Part shown: in pieces, positions 24,579 through 35,435 of the stretch
Numbering within the stretch: position 1 is the first letter of the stretch
Layout: the number at the start of each line of letters is the position of its first letter
Source of the DNA: Branchiostoma belcheri
Taxonomy: Eukaryota; Chordata; Leptocardii; Amphioxiformes; Branchiostomatidae
DNA length: 64,000 nt
Assembly (NCBI RefSeq): GCF_001625305.1
Contig: NW_017803379.1
Coordinates: 859,601 to 923,600 of the forward strand
Direction of reading: 5' to 3'
The notes under the pieces: generated by a model
Told to the model about the DNA's origin: nothing
The model's database searches: none
Seen by the model: only the letters and a program-made list of their open reading frames with translations
Position numbers and translations under genes: made by a program

Positions 24579-27308
24579 ACATGCTACACATGTAGTACAA
24601 TGTCATATACATGTATGCATCAGAAAGAATCAACCGTACAAGGCTTAGCATAATGGAAAGCAGATTTCATGGACTGTATAACAAATTTTCTCCATGTTAT
24701 CATCACATCTTCTCGTGCTTACCAATGACATAAAAGCTACAGGATTGTGAAATTGACTTGGCGACATGATGCTCTTGTGGCCATCTCCAGACTAGAACAT
24801 GACGGTAGTCACAAAATCAAAGTTCACTCAACCCCTCCAGAGTAACAACATTTGCTTAACATCGAATGTAACGTGTTAAGCTGCCTAAGAGACAGCATCC
24901 TTAGCTTTAGCAGACAAAGTGACAGCATTATTCCAAAATGGGGACCCTGCCAAATGATAGTACTACTTGAACATATTAAACCCAAAAATGTACAAATTGC
25001 AAATTTGCAAGCAGTGTGGGTTTGTGACTCAACACTGTTTGCTGCGTTAACTGCATTAAATATGCAAAATTATAAATGTGCAAGGCTGAGTTTAGAAACA
25101 AGCTGAGTAAGAGAGCTGAAACATTGCTGTGAAAGTTGTGCCCACCAGGCTTAGTAAAATGCATGGAGTCCATGTACTGTACTGAATGCTGCAAAAACCA
25201 TTATGGTACAAAATGTAAATGCAAGTTGTCTGAAGTTGTCAAATGTTGTGCAATGAAACTGAAAGGAATTTTGTGAGAAAGGCTCCTAAAGTTGGCCCTA
25301 ACTACAAAACTGGACATTGACCTTTATTTTTTTAATGTTATCCTGCTTTATAGTCATTACTGTAACATATAAGTTATTGTAAGTAACAAAATCTGACCAT
25401 TACATCTCAATGTACAACATGGTATGTTGAGTTGGTTAAGATTCTCTCTTTCATAATAAATCATAGTGAGTCATTTAGAATGTATCATTTATACTAAATT
25501 ATAGGGAGGGGGAATAGGTTTCAAGAGTGTTGTCATGTATTCGGAAGTATGCAGGTTGATATTTATGCTTATTAGTTATGCTATTTGCTCCAATCATTTT
25601 GATTTCTATTGACCAGCTTGTATTGTGTAAGCCTTTAGCATGTCTGTGTAATGTGCTGCCTACATGTGACTAATACATGCATTCACTTCATGACTCAGAT
25701 TACATCTTATCCAATACATGCCACAGTCATAATCAACCAAGCATAGGACACATAATGCAGCATTTTCAGGTAACTGTAGGCAACAGTCTGCCACAAGAAC
25801 ATAGAAAACCTAAAACTAGTTAGTGCTGTCGATTTTACATAATGGTTAAAGTAAAATCTAACATTCAGACATTTCTATCCATGTTCCTTAATTGTATTCA
25901 CCATGTTCTGTTCTGTGTATCATAACGTCATTCAGTTTCCTGAAAATCACATGCTTTGTGCATTTGATTAACAAAATGATACTAGATTGATAGGTTAATT
26001 TCATCAGCAACTCTTCCAATAAAGAACTCACAACCCTTCACCAAGATTTCATAGATCCAGTAATGAAACAGATGTTGTGAGGAAAACAAAACCAGTAACA
26101 GAATAGCAACCAGTCTTGTGCCTTTAAATAGTTATCATAGGTAATTCTTGGGTGATTCGCAGTCTGATTTAATGTCTGATTCACACGGTACACCTTAGTT
26201 ACATATTTGTCTTTATCCAAACTGCAAAATCAATGAGAACTAGATGCAGAGCTCTCTCCTGCTCTAATTACTCTATCCTCTCTGATGGAACAAAGCTCTG
26301 TGTTGAATACCAAAAGGGGGATCAGCAACATAACATCCAGGGACAGAAGGATGGACACTGGAGATAGCCAGTGGCTTGGTTTGGTTTGACTATGCACACC
26401 AACATGATGCAGGAGAGATACACACAAATACGTACACTGATATATAGATAGCGTAGTAGCTTGAGTAACAAGTTGTCAACATGATGTGGCCTATCTTTTG
26501 TAGTAGTTGTTCACAATTTACATGTTCTAATTGTTCACAACTTATAGACATGCAGGATGTGTTACGGTAGGTGAGGCAAAATTTAGCTAAGGTTCATAAT
26601 CGACCTGAGTGGTTGTTGCTGCAAAATGCTTCTAAGAGCGCAAACATGTATGTTACACTTGCACACTAACTCTTGTCCCATGGCTGCTACATGTATTTAG
26701 ATACTTTTAGGATACTCAGTTAGAGAAATGTTTGAGGATTCTATGGTGAGAAAAATGTAGACATTCCTTGTTGATAAGTCTTAAGACTCTTTGCTTGAAA
26801 TATTTTCTGCAAAAACTGCATTGTAATGTTGATTTTGTTTTGATTGTTATTCACGATCACATAAGTTTGTTGGACCATCGGTGCTCTAAACCAGTACAAA
26901 GATGGAGTACTGAAGGTCAAATATAACATGTACATAAGACAATAAACAGCTCAGTAACATAGATATCTTTTTTTTTGATATATTGAATGTAAAGGCGTTT
27001 CTTTTGTGCAAAAGTTATTCAGTACCTGGTAAAGCAATTTTGTCATTTATTGACAGGCACATGTATACTTTTGTAGTGTTCGAAGAATGTTTGCTTCTAG
27101 ATTTGCTTCTAGAACTGAAACAAAAGCAGAACCAACACATGAGGTAGACCTGTTCAGGCAAGACAAAAACATGCGTGCAATGCTACTTGCTTTGAGAAGC
27201 CATAAATGTGTGATTTCTTACACATGCGTTGTGAGGCTTCTTTTTTTGTGTGTATTAACAAATATCAAACACATCTGCAGACAGATCTCATAATATATCA
27301 TGTCAGTA
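24579..27308. other. TRIM 3' UTR and intergenic DNA
   Basis: No exon is supported. Candidate plus-strand poly(A) signals are AATAAA near 25456 and near 26019, either of which could end the TRIM transcript. The remainder separates the TRIM gene from the converging AtuA gene. Confidence 0.4.
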
Positions 27309-27314
27309 TTTATT
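27309..27314 (-). terminator. Candidate poly(A) signal of the AtuA-domain gene
   Basis: TTTATT on the plus strand reads AATAAA on the minus strand, about 330 bases after the minus-strand stop codon at 27641. Confidence 0.5.
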
Positions 27315-27640
27315 GATAACATAATTTTACCTCACAAAGTAAATCCAAAAAGGATAATTTGCAGGTGCATTGATTCACAGCTAAAACAAGTCTGTTACAT
27401 GCTATAGAATATCCCTTTCTTTCTTTGATAAGTTGTACTAAGATGTCTTTTGAAACATCGAAGACCATCCGATTTTTGTAGTGACCTCTTCATTGTCTTC
27501 AATTAGATCAACATTGTGTCACAGATTCACTGCACACATTGAAGTTCATACATCAACTAAATCTTCCTTTTGTAGACAAACAACAGAAATAAAAAAAATA
27601 GTGACACCTATCTGTAGCACACACCACTCCTCAAAACACT

Positions 27641-30600
27641 TTACTGCACCAGTTTTGGAACATTTGTGATTTTGAAATCCAGCAGCATCTGTCCATATGC
27701 TTTACCCTGGAAAAAGAAAAAAAAGAGCACACAAATCATATTCTATTGATATTTTCCAAAATACCTGAGTGTCTTTCTATACAAGGTATTTTCTGAAATA
27801 CAAATATTGGAGAGGGACTGTAAGGTCTGAATACAGAGACACCAGTATCATCATGCATCATACAAGAAAACATAATGTGATAATAGCAGTAATGCATTTC
27901 CCTAAATGTGAAAAACAGTGTACAGTCCTACCTGTGGGTCACTCCTGAGTGAGGCAACTCCTCCCCCTCCCAGAGAGTTCTTCAGCACAAAGTTCAGTGC
28001 ATGGAGCCCTGGAACATCATATCTACAGCAACAGCAAAAGAAAGACAATTATTGAGACGTCAACTGGCTTATAATATTACCAGTCATTGTGAATGGTTCT
28101 CAGAAATACCAAACAATGTGTACAGCTCAGTCAGGTTTCAGGCAATAGTCAGCTTTTCCACTTTATCAGTTACTGATAAAGTGGAAAAAAATAATTTCTT
28201 TCTAAAAATGGGGATACCCTGGCATTGTCTAAAACAGATGTCAAAGATCTCTAGATTCAAGTGGTAGAAGATGTCTCACAATGGAACAAAATTTCTTCAA
28301 ACCTTAGGTTACATGTAGATGTTTATGTATTTCCTGGCAATGACTTTCTTACCTGATGACTTGAGGAGCTGCATCATTGGCGGGTTCAAGCAGGTGCTGG
28401 AAATACTGCTCAACAGCTTCAGGTGTGAGGGCAGCTCGCAGGTACGGCAGGTAAGATGAACACCTGGCAACCACACCTGTGGAAGTACAGTTACATTTGT
28501 ACAATGTGGAGACAATGTCACAAGTGCCACCATGCAACTTGTAATGGAACTGCTCAGCATGATCAAAGATAGGTGGCAGAATACAGAGAATATAAGTAAT
28601 ATTCCTTTATGTTAAACAATATTGTATTTTTGAAACAGTTTTTCAAGTAAAAAGTCAGTGTTTTGAGTTGTCACTTTTGCTCCAAATCACAGCTTATTCA
28701 AGCTCTGTGACAAAAACACATGTGTTTGTAAAATACAAGTGATAATGTATAGTAAACTGCACTCACCAATGTTACAGGAATTTCCCTTGTCTCCACTCCT
28801 GGTATAAGCAAGGTCCTCTAACCTGTATGTGCAGGATCCACTCTCCACAGCTTCTGTCAAACCAACCAGAAATAACCAGAAATACAACTTAGTAGTTGTA
28901 AATTTGAGGTCTGTCCATTTGAAGAATCATTGCCTCAAACTATTTTTCTAGAAGTTCAGTAAGTTCATAGTCAAAACAGTGAGGTCTTGGTAACTGGAAA
29001 TTGCCATAATATATGATTCTAAAAAAAACATCCTCACTCCTACCTGTCTCCCCTGCAGGCAGGGGTTCTTGTTGCTGAACCTCCACCCCATGGTCATCTA
29101 CCATGGTCTCTACTTCCTGTCCGTCCACATGGATGTTAATCTGGACAAAGAAAGTGCATTCTACATAAAGAATTATCCTAAATCATTTTTCTAACTGCAT
29201 TTGAAAGTTAGGGATTCTTTGAGTGTTCTTATAAAACTTAAGATGTGGCAAACTGACCTTCAGATTTTCCTTGTTATACAGGAATGAAAACAGTTTCAAC
29301 ACCGGGGACCTGAAAAAAGTTCATTCCATGAATAAATCAATAATCAAGCAAACACTGTACAACAGTTGCATCACAAGAACATTTTTAATGGTAAAAATGT
29401 AAGACAGGTGCTTATCTTTATAATAGCAAGGTAGGGGAACAAATAAACTGTTGACCAATGACATGTACCAAAAAGAAGTTAGGCATGGGGTACATGTACT
29501 TACACTCTTGGTCTTCCCCCAACAATACCAGTCAGCCCGGGTGCTGTGAAAAGGAACAAATTTACTAAAAACAGGGCTTGCATGTCTTACCGGTAGGTCT
29601 TCATCAATCCTCATGCTTGTCCACAGATTTAAAACTAAAGGAACAACTATCTGACTTCTACAACCAATGGACACTGCTATGAAAAAAAGAAAGACAAGAC
29701 TTATTTTTAAAGATAACTTGAGAAACAAACCCATGCCGGTGCCAGCAGGTGCGATCTCCCCTGCAAACAGCTGCAGGGCTCTTCTATCATTGTGCTGCAC
29801 CCCAAACCACAGGGCAACTTCACGCTGGGCCTGCAGATTGGAACAGGGAGGGGGGAGGATACCATTTGTAAAAGCCATTTCACAGTAAATACAGTAGAGA
29901 ACAAGACGAAAACTTGAAAATCTAAATTTTGTTTCTATCTGGACCTTCTTCACTTTATTTGGTACAGCAAATAAACCAAATTCTTAAGACTGAATATATA
30001 TATTGATAAACAATGCAACCTCTTCTTTGGGTGATCTTAAAATGTAATATAGGAGACCTCACTGTATAGGATTTAAGCAACATCTTGTACTGTGATTAAG
30101 TAGAAGTAAGCAACACCAACCTTGGCAAGTGTTGGGTTGGCATGAGGTCCATATGTTTCTTCTGCTCCGATAACCTATAGAACAGGAAAGAAGGAAGAAA
30201 AAAGTGCATAAAGCAGTGAATGTGTTCATTCAGCACATGGTGTGTTGTTAAGCTCAGTACTACAGAAAATTATACAATCTACAAGTATTAATATCATATT
30301 TATATCAATCCAAAATTGGGTTTTGCAACTTAAGGAATCATAAATTGATATAATAGCTCTACAATACTACCTGTATCTGTACTTTCTTGAAATCTTCCAT
30401 TCCAAGTTGCTTGTATATCCTTCTAACTCTGAAAATATAAAGACCAAGGAAGACATAATAATCAATACCAGTGGTACAAATACTTTTTTTCAGTGCTCTG
30501 CAATATTGCAGAAGAGTGAAAATTTTGTTCTGCAATTTGGAAATACTAACTGCCAATACACTCCATACTACAACATTCTCAAACCAAAAATCATATATTT

Positions 30601-33600
30601 ACATCATATATACCACAATACTCCTGCAGGAGGGAGACCTCCTTCACAGAGTAACAAGAAAAAAACAGTACACCTTTTCAGGATACTCTCTGCCGTTCTC
30701 CTGGCCTTGTCTACAGACCTGGGTCCTCCTACAGCGCACACTGCCAACGCTCGGTAACCATCAAAATATGTCGCACTCACCTACAAAACAAGGAACTTAC
30801 TAGCATCTAGTTGCTTGGGCATTTTTGTATTAAGTGTAACAATCATTTTATGGTTATTTAGAAATAGTGTAGGAAGGTGGGGTGCTACATTTTGTACATT
30901 TCCTTATCATGTCACTACTTTCTGCTTTCTTTAACATCAGTTGCTTATTCCATCAAGTTTGTTGCCTTGAGTATTTTTTTTTTCATCTTCCTTCTAAATC
31001 ACCCACCATTCACTAAATTTAATGTACCAAACACAACAAGACAAAATATAGAAGAGAAAGGAAACATGTGAGGAAGAATTACTTTGACTTGTTTTGAAGG
31101 AGGTTTTCCTTTTGCACCAGTTACAAACACAGCACCCCCATCATGACCTGTGAAAGGAAAAACGTATTCAAGATTGAAACATTAGCTAAAAACATCATGC
31201 TGGTCTGTCCTTAGTGCTGAACATTAGTCGTACATGCATACATACAGAACAGACCTGTCCTTGGTGCTGAACATTATCCATACATACAAGACAGAACTAC
31301 CCTTGATACTGAACACTATCCATACATACAGAACAGACCTGTCCTTGGTGCTGAACATTATCCATAGATATGGAACAGACCTGTCCTTGGTGCTGAACAC
31401 TATCCATACATACAGAACAGATCTGTCCTTGGTGCTGAACACTATCCATACATACATACATACAGAACAGACCTGTCCTTGGTGCTAAACACTATCTATA
31501 CATACATACATACAGAACAGACCTGTCCTTGGTGCTGAACACTATCCATACATACAGAACAGAACTATCCCTTAATCTTGTGCTGAACACCATTCCCATT
31601 AAAATTAAAATTGAATTCTACCCTTTGTTCCATATACTATACAATGTTAAAATTTTACAAACCATCAATTTCCTTCAGCGTCACGTCTGCAAAGTTACAC
31701 GACACATCCGGGAGAAGGTAGGCACGTGGATCGCCAATCTCGTATACAATCTGCTCGGAGACGGTCGGTACAGATACCAAACCACCAGTTCCCGGGGGCT
31801 TGCTGACAATAAACTGTCCATCAGAGGCTACCTCGACTATAGGGAAACCCATCTTGTCCCTGGAACAATATAAATATACCTCATTATCAACATTTCACAT
31901 AAAGACATCACAAATTCTTTCTGTCATTTGCATTTTTCTGTCACCTTTTATGTGTACATGTATACAATTTTGTATTGTTTTCCAAGAGCTATCAAACTCC
32001 ATTTCTTAAAGGTGAATGGCACAGTTTATGTTGCTTCCTAGTGGTATCATTTGCTTGTGTTTGGTTGGTCTGTGCTTAATTCAATGCTTATAGTTCACAA
32101 GTAAGAAAAAAGAACAAACCCAAACTTACCAATCTGGTATTGTGTGCCAGTCAGTGAATATTCCACCAGTTCCCTGAGCACCACACTCTACAATATGGCC
32201 TGCAAGGCTGCAAAAACATGAATATGCTGACATGTCTGAAAAGGATCTGTAATGAATGTTTGTAGCTTTCAACAAGAAAAGGGCTTCTTACAGATAAAAT
32301 AATTGAGTGCTCTTTTTCATGTATTTGGTAGACTTTGAGCTTAGTCTTAGACCATAACTGACAGGACTTTTATCAAGACAAAATAGTGTGGCTAATATAA
32401 GCGACCTTTGTACACTATCTGAACAAGGCAAATAAGGCAGTTTAACAAGGGTAAAGTGGTACAATATACTGTTATAAAATGGATTCCTTAAAACATTTTT
32501 TACCTTCCTGCTGCAAGAAGATCATAGTCTGTTGTCTTCCATCCAAACTATGGAGCAATATGACATACCATATTACAAAATATGATAACACAGTATGAAA
32601 TCATAACTTTCTAGCAATTATTCATTATTTTCACAAAATGCCAGAGAAACAAAGTTGAGTGTTTTATTTCAAAACCAGTCCTGTGTGACTACCAACAGTA
32701 TTGTGGTTTGTTTGTTCTGAAAACTGTCCTACACTACCAACAGTATAACAAATGAATACTTACAGTGTGTAATAATGGTCCCAGCACCACAGCACTGTCA
32801 ACACACCTCCCGGTGATAACTACATCAGCTCCATGGTCTAGGGCTCTGCTGATTGGCCGAGCCCTACAGAAATTACCAAATAAGGCTGTTATAAAAATGA
32901 AGTAAGGAAAGACAGTATCTTCAAGGTGTAGGGCTCTGTTGATTGGCCAAGGCTCTTATGGAAATAGAGTGAGGGAAGACAGCATCTTTATGGTCTAGGG
33001 CCATCAAACATTTATTATAACTCTCATCTTATGAGCCATAAAAGGCCATATCAAAGGCACTTCTCCTAAGTATTTTGAACAAGATGATTCAAATTTGAGT
33101 GTTGAATTGGAAGATGTTATCTTACCCTAGGTAGGCATTCATACTGTGTATAGTTTTGGGTAGATGGTCACCAGAGTCCAAATCTTTCACACCAGAGGCT
33201 GCAACACCTGCAAGCTGAAATCAATACAAATCAAAACATGTATCAGATAGCCATTCACTATGCAACATTATGATCCATAGAGTTACACTGTGAAAATTTT
33301 CAGACATTACATTAGGAAGGCATGTGAACTACAAAAAAGTAAATCTAAAAATCTTTTTCTGATAATGTTTGTTACAGTTCAAGGAAAAAGCCCAAACTAA
33401 AGGCAAGACCTGCAACTGTAGCATAGTACTTTTCTGTACTACTTTTATCTTTGACATCTACAACACAGTAGCCTTACCATTAAAAAAAATACCAAGTCAT
33501 TGCTTGACCTAAACAAGCAGATAAAAGATCACCTGTGGCATGAGATCATCTCCAAATATGGTTGCAATCTTCAGGTCCACTCCAGATTTCTTGGCCACCT

Positions 33601-34879
33601 CCTGCAGTGCTACAGCACAGGCCTGAGGGTTCACTCCTCCTGCATTACTGACCACACGGATACCTGGTGGGCATTTCAGAACACATGTGTAACCTCTCCT
33701 GCATTACTGACCACACAGATACCTGGTGGGCATTTCAGAACACATGTGTAACTCCTCCTGCATTACTGACAACACGGATACCTGGTGGGCATTATAAAAC
33801 ACAGCTGTAACTCCTATGGCATTACACACCACACAGATAGAGAGGAGATATATATATAGAGAGAGTAGTGATTGTAAGAGAATGTTGATAGGACTACATT
33901 ACGTTATATAAAAGGAGAAGCATACCTTTCTTCTTGATATCCTTTATGAAGGGTCCAATAGCTGTTCGGACAAAATCAGGAGCATAGCCGAAATTCTGTA
34001 AAGGAAGGACAAGAATGCCTTAAATTAAATTCAATGTAACAGTTTCTGGCCACTGCTGAGACACAAATTACCTTCTGTTTATGTTCAGATCAAGGACATT
34101 GTATTGTTCAGATACATTTATCATTATTCATCATTAGTACAGGTACAATCAATAGTTATGCTGGGAATGCATTTAACGTTATGAAAAACATGTGTACATA
34201 CATGCATGTACGCACACACACATGCTCACACACACAAGCCAAAAGCAATACTTTACTCCCTTGAAAGAAAGCATGCATATGTGGTTAAGGGTATCTTGCA
34301 TTCCTTCTCAGTTTTCTTCCTGTAGAAGAACCTGACATATTAAACTTACCTGGTCTTTCTGCTTGGCTGCAGCCAGAAGAGACATGGTGATCTCTGCCAG
34401 GTAGTCAAACACCAGGAACTCGATATTCCCCTGGTGGATCAACTGGGGGGCTGCAGTAGAATATCATTATCATGTTACAAACCTCAGATGTACAATACTG
34501 GCTAGGCTATCACGATATATCAGTATCAAATTTGACGGCATGTTCATAATACATTAAATTACTAAGACATCCCTGGGTTCATTGCAAAATGTGCTACTAC
34601 GTCAAGGCCGTTATATTGAAGTCCTTCTTTATATAAAATCTTGGCGGGTAGAAAATCTAATCTACTCTAAACGCCCCCCTCCCCCTCAAAAGTTTTCAAC
34701 CCACCTGCGGTCGCTGTGTCGCCCCAGAACCCAGAAGCACAGCCGATCCTGACCGTTTTCCCCGACAGAGGCGAGGAACTTCCGTTTGCATTGCTGCAGT
34801 TTCTTTGGCAAGCCGCTAGACATCTGAAATGGAGCCTCGAAAGCGGGAAAAATACTTTTGTGGCGAGTACGGTCGCCAT
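27641..34879 (-). CDS. AtuA family protein (DUF1446 plus AtuA-like C-terminal domain), complete
   Basis: Related to bacterial AtuA, encoded with acyclic terpene/leucine-type degradation genes; the animal reaction is unknown. Exons (5' to 3', high to low): 34879-34705, 34450-34350, 33995-33926, 33663-33533, 33214-33126, 32863-32764, 32547-32504, 32207-32130, 31859-31663, 31147-31083, 30780-30674, 30428-30371, 30174-30121, 29830-29731, 29543-29504, 29309-29258, 29140-29044, 28853-28767, 28476-28353, 28022-27932, 27706-27641. They sum to 1926 bases in frame (641 residues). Residues 43-487 are the AtuA domain ([57 protein letters not shown]). Residues 527-635 are the second domain ([34 protein letters not shown]). 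The first 30 residues are Arg-rich without acids, suggesting a mitochondrial presequence. It shares a divergent promoter with the nucleotidyltransferase gene. Confidence 0.94.
28154..28188. repeat. Perfect short palindrome (17-bp arms, 1-bp centre), AtuA intron
   Basis: TTTTCCACTTTATCAGT at 28154-28170 is followed after one T by its exact reverse complement at 28172-28188. It lies in the intron between exons 19 and 20. The structure (perfect arms, 1-base centre) is the same as the palindrome at 14151-14231, with unrelated sequence. Confidence 0.85.
30491..30600. repeat. Partial copy of a dispersed MITE-like repeat
   Basis: CTCTGCAATATTGCAG, then AAATTTTGTTCT and a C-rich ACTCCATACTACAACATTCTCA stretch match in order the left two-thirds of the element at 48906-49072. 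The right terminal repeat seen there is missing here. It lies in the intron between exons 11 and 12 of the AtuA gene. Confidence 0.55.
31200..31592. repeat. Minisatellite, about 42-bp unit, about 9 copies
   Basis: Tandem unit containing CTGTCCTTGGTGCTGAACA followed by a C/T-rich TATCCATACATAC piece and AGAACAGAC. Individual copies gain or lose ATAC tetramers. The unit is a multiple of three, so both strands show long but meaningless repeated frames (31234-31488 plus, 31224-31457 minus). It is intronic (between exons 9 and 10 of the AtuA gene). Similar CTGTCCTTGGTGCTGAA pieces recur near 52090-52165. Confidence 0.9.
32833..32999. repeat. Diverged tandem duplication of the start of AtuA exon 6 and its splice site
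   Basis: The block GGTCTAGGGCTCTGCTGATTGG (shortened here) plus the following intron sequence (AAGTAAGGAAAGACAGTATCTTCA) occurs again at about 32926-32989 as GTGTAGGGCTCTGTTGATTGG and AGTGAGGGAAGACAGCATCTTTA. A third start (TGGTCTAGGGCC) follows at 32991. The duplicated copy has lost the reading frame and carries no intact acceptor. Confidence 0.65.
33634..33842. repeat. Tandem repeat (about 59-bp unit, 3.5 copies) spanning the 3' splice site of AtuA exon 4
   Basis: Units start at 33634, 33694, 33752 and 33811 with CTCCTCCTGCATTACTGAC or close variants. Each of the first three holds the first 30 coding bases of exon 4, the acceptor AG and about 28 bases of intron. Three nearly identical 3' splice sites therefore lie in a row on the minus strand. 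Only the one at 33663 keeps the required phase with the rest of exon 4 intact. Confidence 0.9.
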
Positions 34880-35435
34880 GTTGTTGACGCTTTACGTGTG
34901 ACCTGACCCCAGATGAGGGACCGTACATTTAATTTTCGGGGGAGGCTTGCATACCATGGATTTTACATGTCATCTTGATTAGTACAAGTAGCACAAATCA
35001 CCGAAATAATATCAGCAAATAATGGTGAACTTAGGAACACTACATTCTTTCATAAACTTTCCACCATTTTCATGTTTAGCGGTAACGGAGCGCCCCCTGT
35101 TGATATCTGAGACGTCCCTACTTTGCACCTGAAACTGGAAAACACTTCCGCGTTCGCAACTTCAGGTAACGTTGCACTTATTGTCGTCTCTAAGTCCAAG
35201 AGTGCTTTCCTCGAAGGTAAGAAGTTCTTAAGCGTGACTCAAAAAAGGTAGTTACTGTAGCTTTTGGTCTATTGTATCAACATACCGTGATGAAGGAGAA
35301 ATTGGTTAAAACTTCAGTTAAGCTGTGTTTTTACTGAGTTGTGAAGTTGACGTTCGAATGTTTGGGCGTTTTATAGGGATTTGGTCAACCAGGACTTGGC
35401 CCTAAACCTTGCAGGAAGCTGAAGCACCATTTGAC
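34880..35435. promoter_or_regulatory. Divergent promoter between the AtuA and nucleotidyltransferase-TPR genes
   Basis: The two start codons face away from each other across 556 bases. A plus-strand 5' UTR exon ends at about 35215 (CTCGAAG|GTAAGAAG) and its intron ends at 35413, so the shared promoter is roughly 34880-35200. No TATA box is apparent. GCGCCCCCTGTTG at 35090-35102 resembles a CTCF core. Confidence 0.6.
35090..35102. promoter_or_regulatory. Candidate CTCF core site in the divergent promoter
   Basis: AGCGCCCCCTGTTG is close to the reverse complement of the bilaterian CTCF core (GCGCCCCCTGGTGG). A single motif match is not proof of binding. Confidence 0.3.

Noticed and set aside
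29321..29953. 210-codon minus-strand frame as its own gene
   Set aside because: It reads through AtuA exon 14 in a shifting context; only 29830-29731 is supported, and the rest is intron.
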